DNA from: a virus
Direction: 5' to 3' (one strand)
Virus record (IMG/VR): IMGVR_UViG_3300035660_000049
Location: 1-33,841 of that record
Length of the DNA stretch: 33,841 nt
This document shows positions 33,480 through 33,841 of the stretch, one piece after another; position 1 is the first letter of the stretch, and each line of letters begins with the position of its first letter. The notes beneath the pieces were generated by a model. It did not search any database. It was not told the DNA's origin and saw only the letters and a program-made list of their open reading frames with translations. Position numbers and translations under genes: made by a program.

Positions 33480-33841
33480 TCAGCCTGATCCTGACCATGT
33501 GCTTCTTATCAGCCTGCGCGCCATCAGAGCAAGCCATTCAAACAGCTATTGCAAAAACCCAAGCGGCACTTCCTACCCTCACAGCAACCGCCACTTTCAC
33601 CCTTCGACCAACTTCAATTCCAACAAGCACCCGAGTTCCTCCGACCCGTACAAAGATCCCTGCGACCCATACGCCATTACCAAAACCTACATATATTCTC
33701 GAAACAGGCTGGTGCATGTTAAGTGTTGGGGATGTCAGTGGCGTAGACCCAAAGAATGTCAACTATTGCCATTTAGACGCGCGGGAACAGATACAACTTG
33801 CATCGAATGAACATGTTACTATCACATTGAATAATCTTGAT
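33461..33841 (+). CDS. Lipoprotein with Pro/Thr-rich linker (partial, cut by window end)
   Basis: TTG at 33461 follows AAGGAGG by nine bases. The product starts MVKFKLISLILTMCFLSACA: a signal peptide and lipobox LSAC, so the Cys would carry lipid and the protein is surface-anchored. A Pro/Thr-rich linker follows (TLTATATFTLRPTSIPTSTR, then PPTRTKIPATHTPLPKPT), as common in lipoproteins of Anaerolineae. Then a globular domain begins (ILETGWCMLSVGDVSGVDPK). The frame is open to base 33841. In phages a lipoprotein beside the repressor often blocks superinfection (e.g. TP-J34 Ltp); that role is inferred here. It could be a host gene at the prophage edge. Confidence 0.8.
   Translation, partial: MVKFKLISLILTMCFLSACAPSEQAIQTAIAKTQAALPTLTATATFTLRPTSIPTSTRVPPTRTKIPATHTPLPKPTYILETGWCMLSVGDVSGVDPKNVNYCHLDAREQIQLASNEHVTITLNNLD

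Noticed and set aside
1-33841. Integrase, recombinase, reverse transcriptase (retron/DGR) or CRISPR-Cas genes
   Set aside because: I found no frame with their signature motifs in the window; an integrase may lie to the right of it.

Overview
The window holds most of the genome of a temperate, long-tailed (siphovirus-type) phage or prophage. Several features point to a host in the Chloroflexota, probably Anaerolineae-like: a lipoprotein with a Pro/Thr-rich linker at the right edge, dispersed GC-rich palindromes that stay open inside coding regions, and a GH25-SH3 endolysin. This host assignment is an inference. No integrase, RNA polymerase or other host housekeeping gene is visible. A tRNA-Glu gene with its own promoter lies at the left edge, just beyond the last tail gene, where an attachment site would be expected.

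Layout. (1) 1-359: promoter and tRNA-Glu(CTC) on +, then palindromic repeats. (2) 360-16714, leftward: late genes read right to left as two small membrane proteins, HK97-type portal, ClpP-like protease, small coiled-coil protein, P22-like coat protein, small proteins, repeat-rich and decoration-like structural proteins, connector/closure/tail-terminator proteins, tail tube, frameshifted tail chaperone, GIY-YIG endonuclease, tape measure, distal tail, Gp37-like tail protein and a distal tail/fibre protein. (3) 16736-18229: a regulatory island. A strong leftward promoter drives a short structured RNA ending in a terminator. Divergent from it, a consensus promoter drives an apparently leaderless Arc-like repressor gene, followed by a 118-aa protein and a chimeric endonuclease VII-like HNH gene. 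(4) 18230-23232, leftward: a degenerate tRNA, large terminase split by a 360-residue class 3 intein, small terminase, HNH nuclease, a holin-like membrane protein, and a second copy of the structured RNA plus terminator. (5) 23260-32703, leftward: the early region, with a lambda-O-like initiator carrying an iteron origin inside its gene, a lambda-P-like loader candidate, zinc-ribbon and winged-helix regulators, GH25 endolysin, ParB-like protein, small membrane peptides, DUF1737 protein, a minimal PolX-like nucleotidyltransferase and a Cro-like protein. (6) 32755-33841: the genetic switch. A consensus leftward early promoter overlaps an operator-like palindrome. A CI-like repressor, a small membrane protein and a lipoprotein (cut by the window end) run rightward.

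How it fits together. The CI-like and Cro-like proteins probably control the leftward early promoter. The early operon supplies replication functions. Late transcription seems to meet two near-duplicate RNA/terminator gates, one before the terminase block and one before the portal-tail block. The layout recalls lambda pR'-tR' or HK022 put control. The Arc-like repressor sits at the second gate.

The most unusual features are these paired RNA gates, the class 3 (W-C-T) intein in the terminase P-loop, palindromic repeats inserted in frame in several proteins, the lambda-like origin, a cluster of tRNA-like fragments, and a heavy load of homing-type nucleases (two GIY-YIG, three HNH, one LAGLIDADG).
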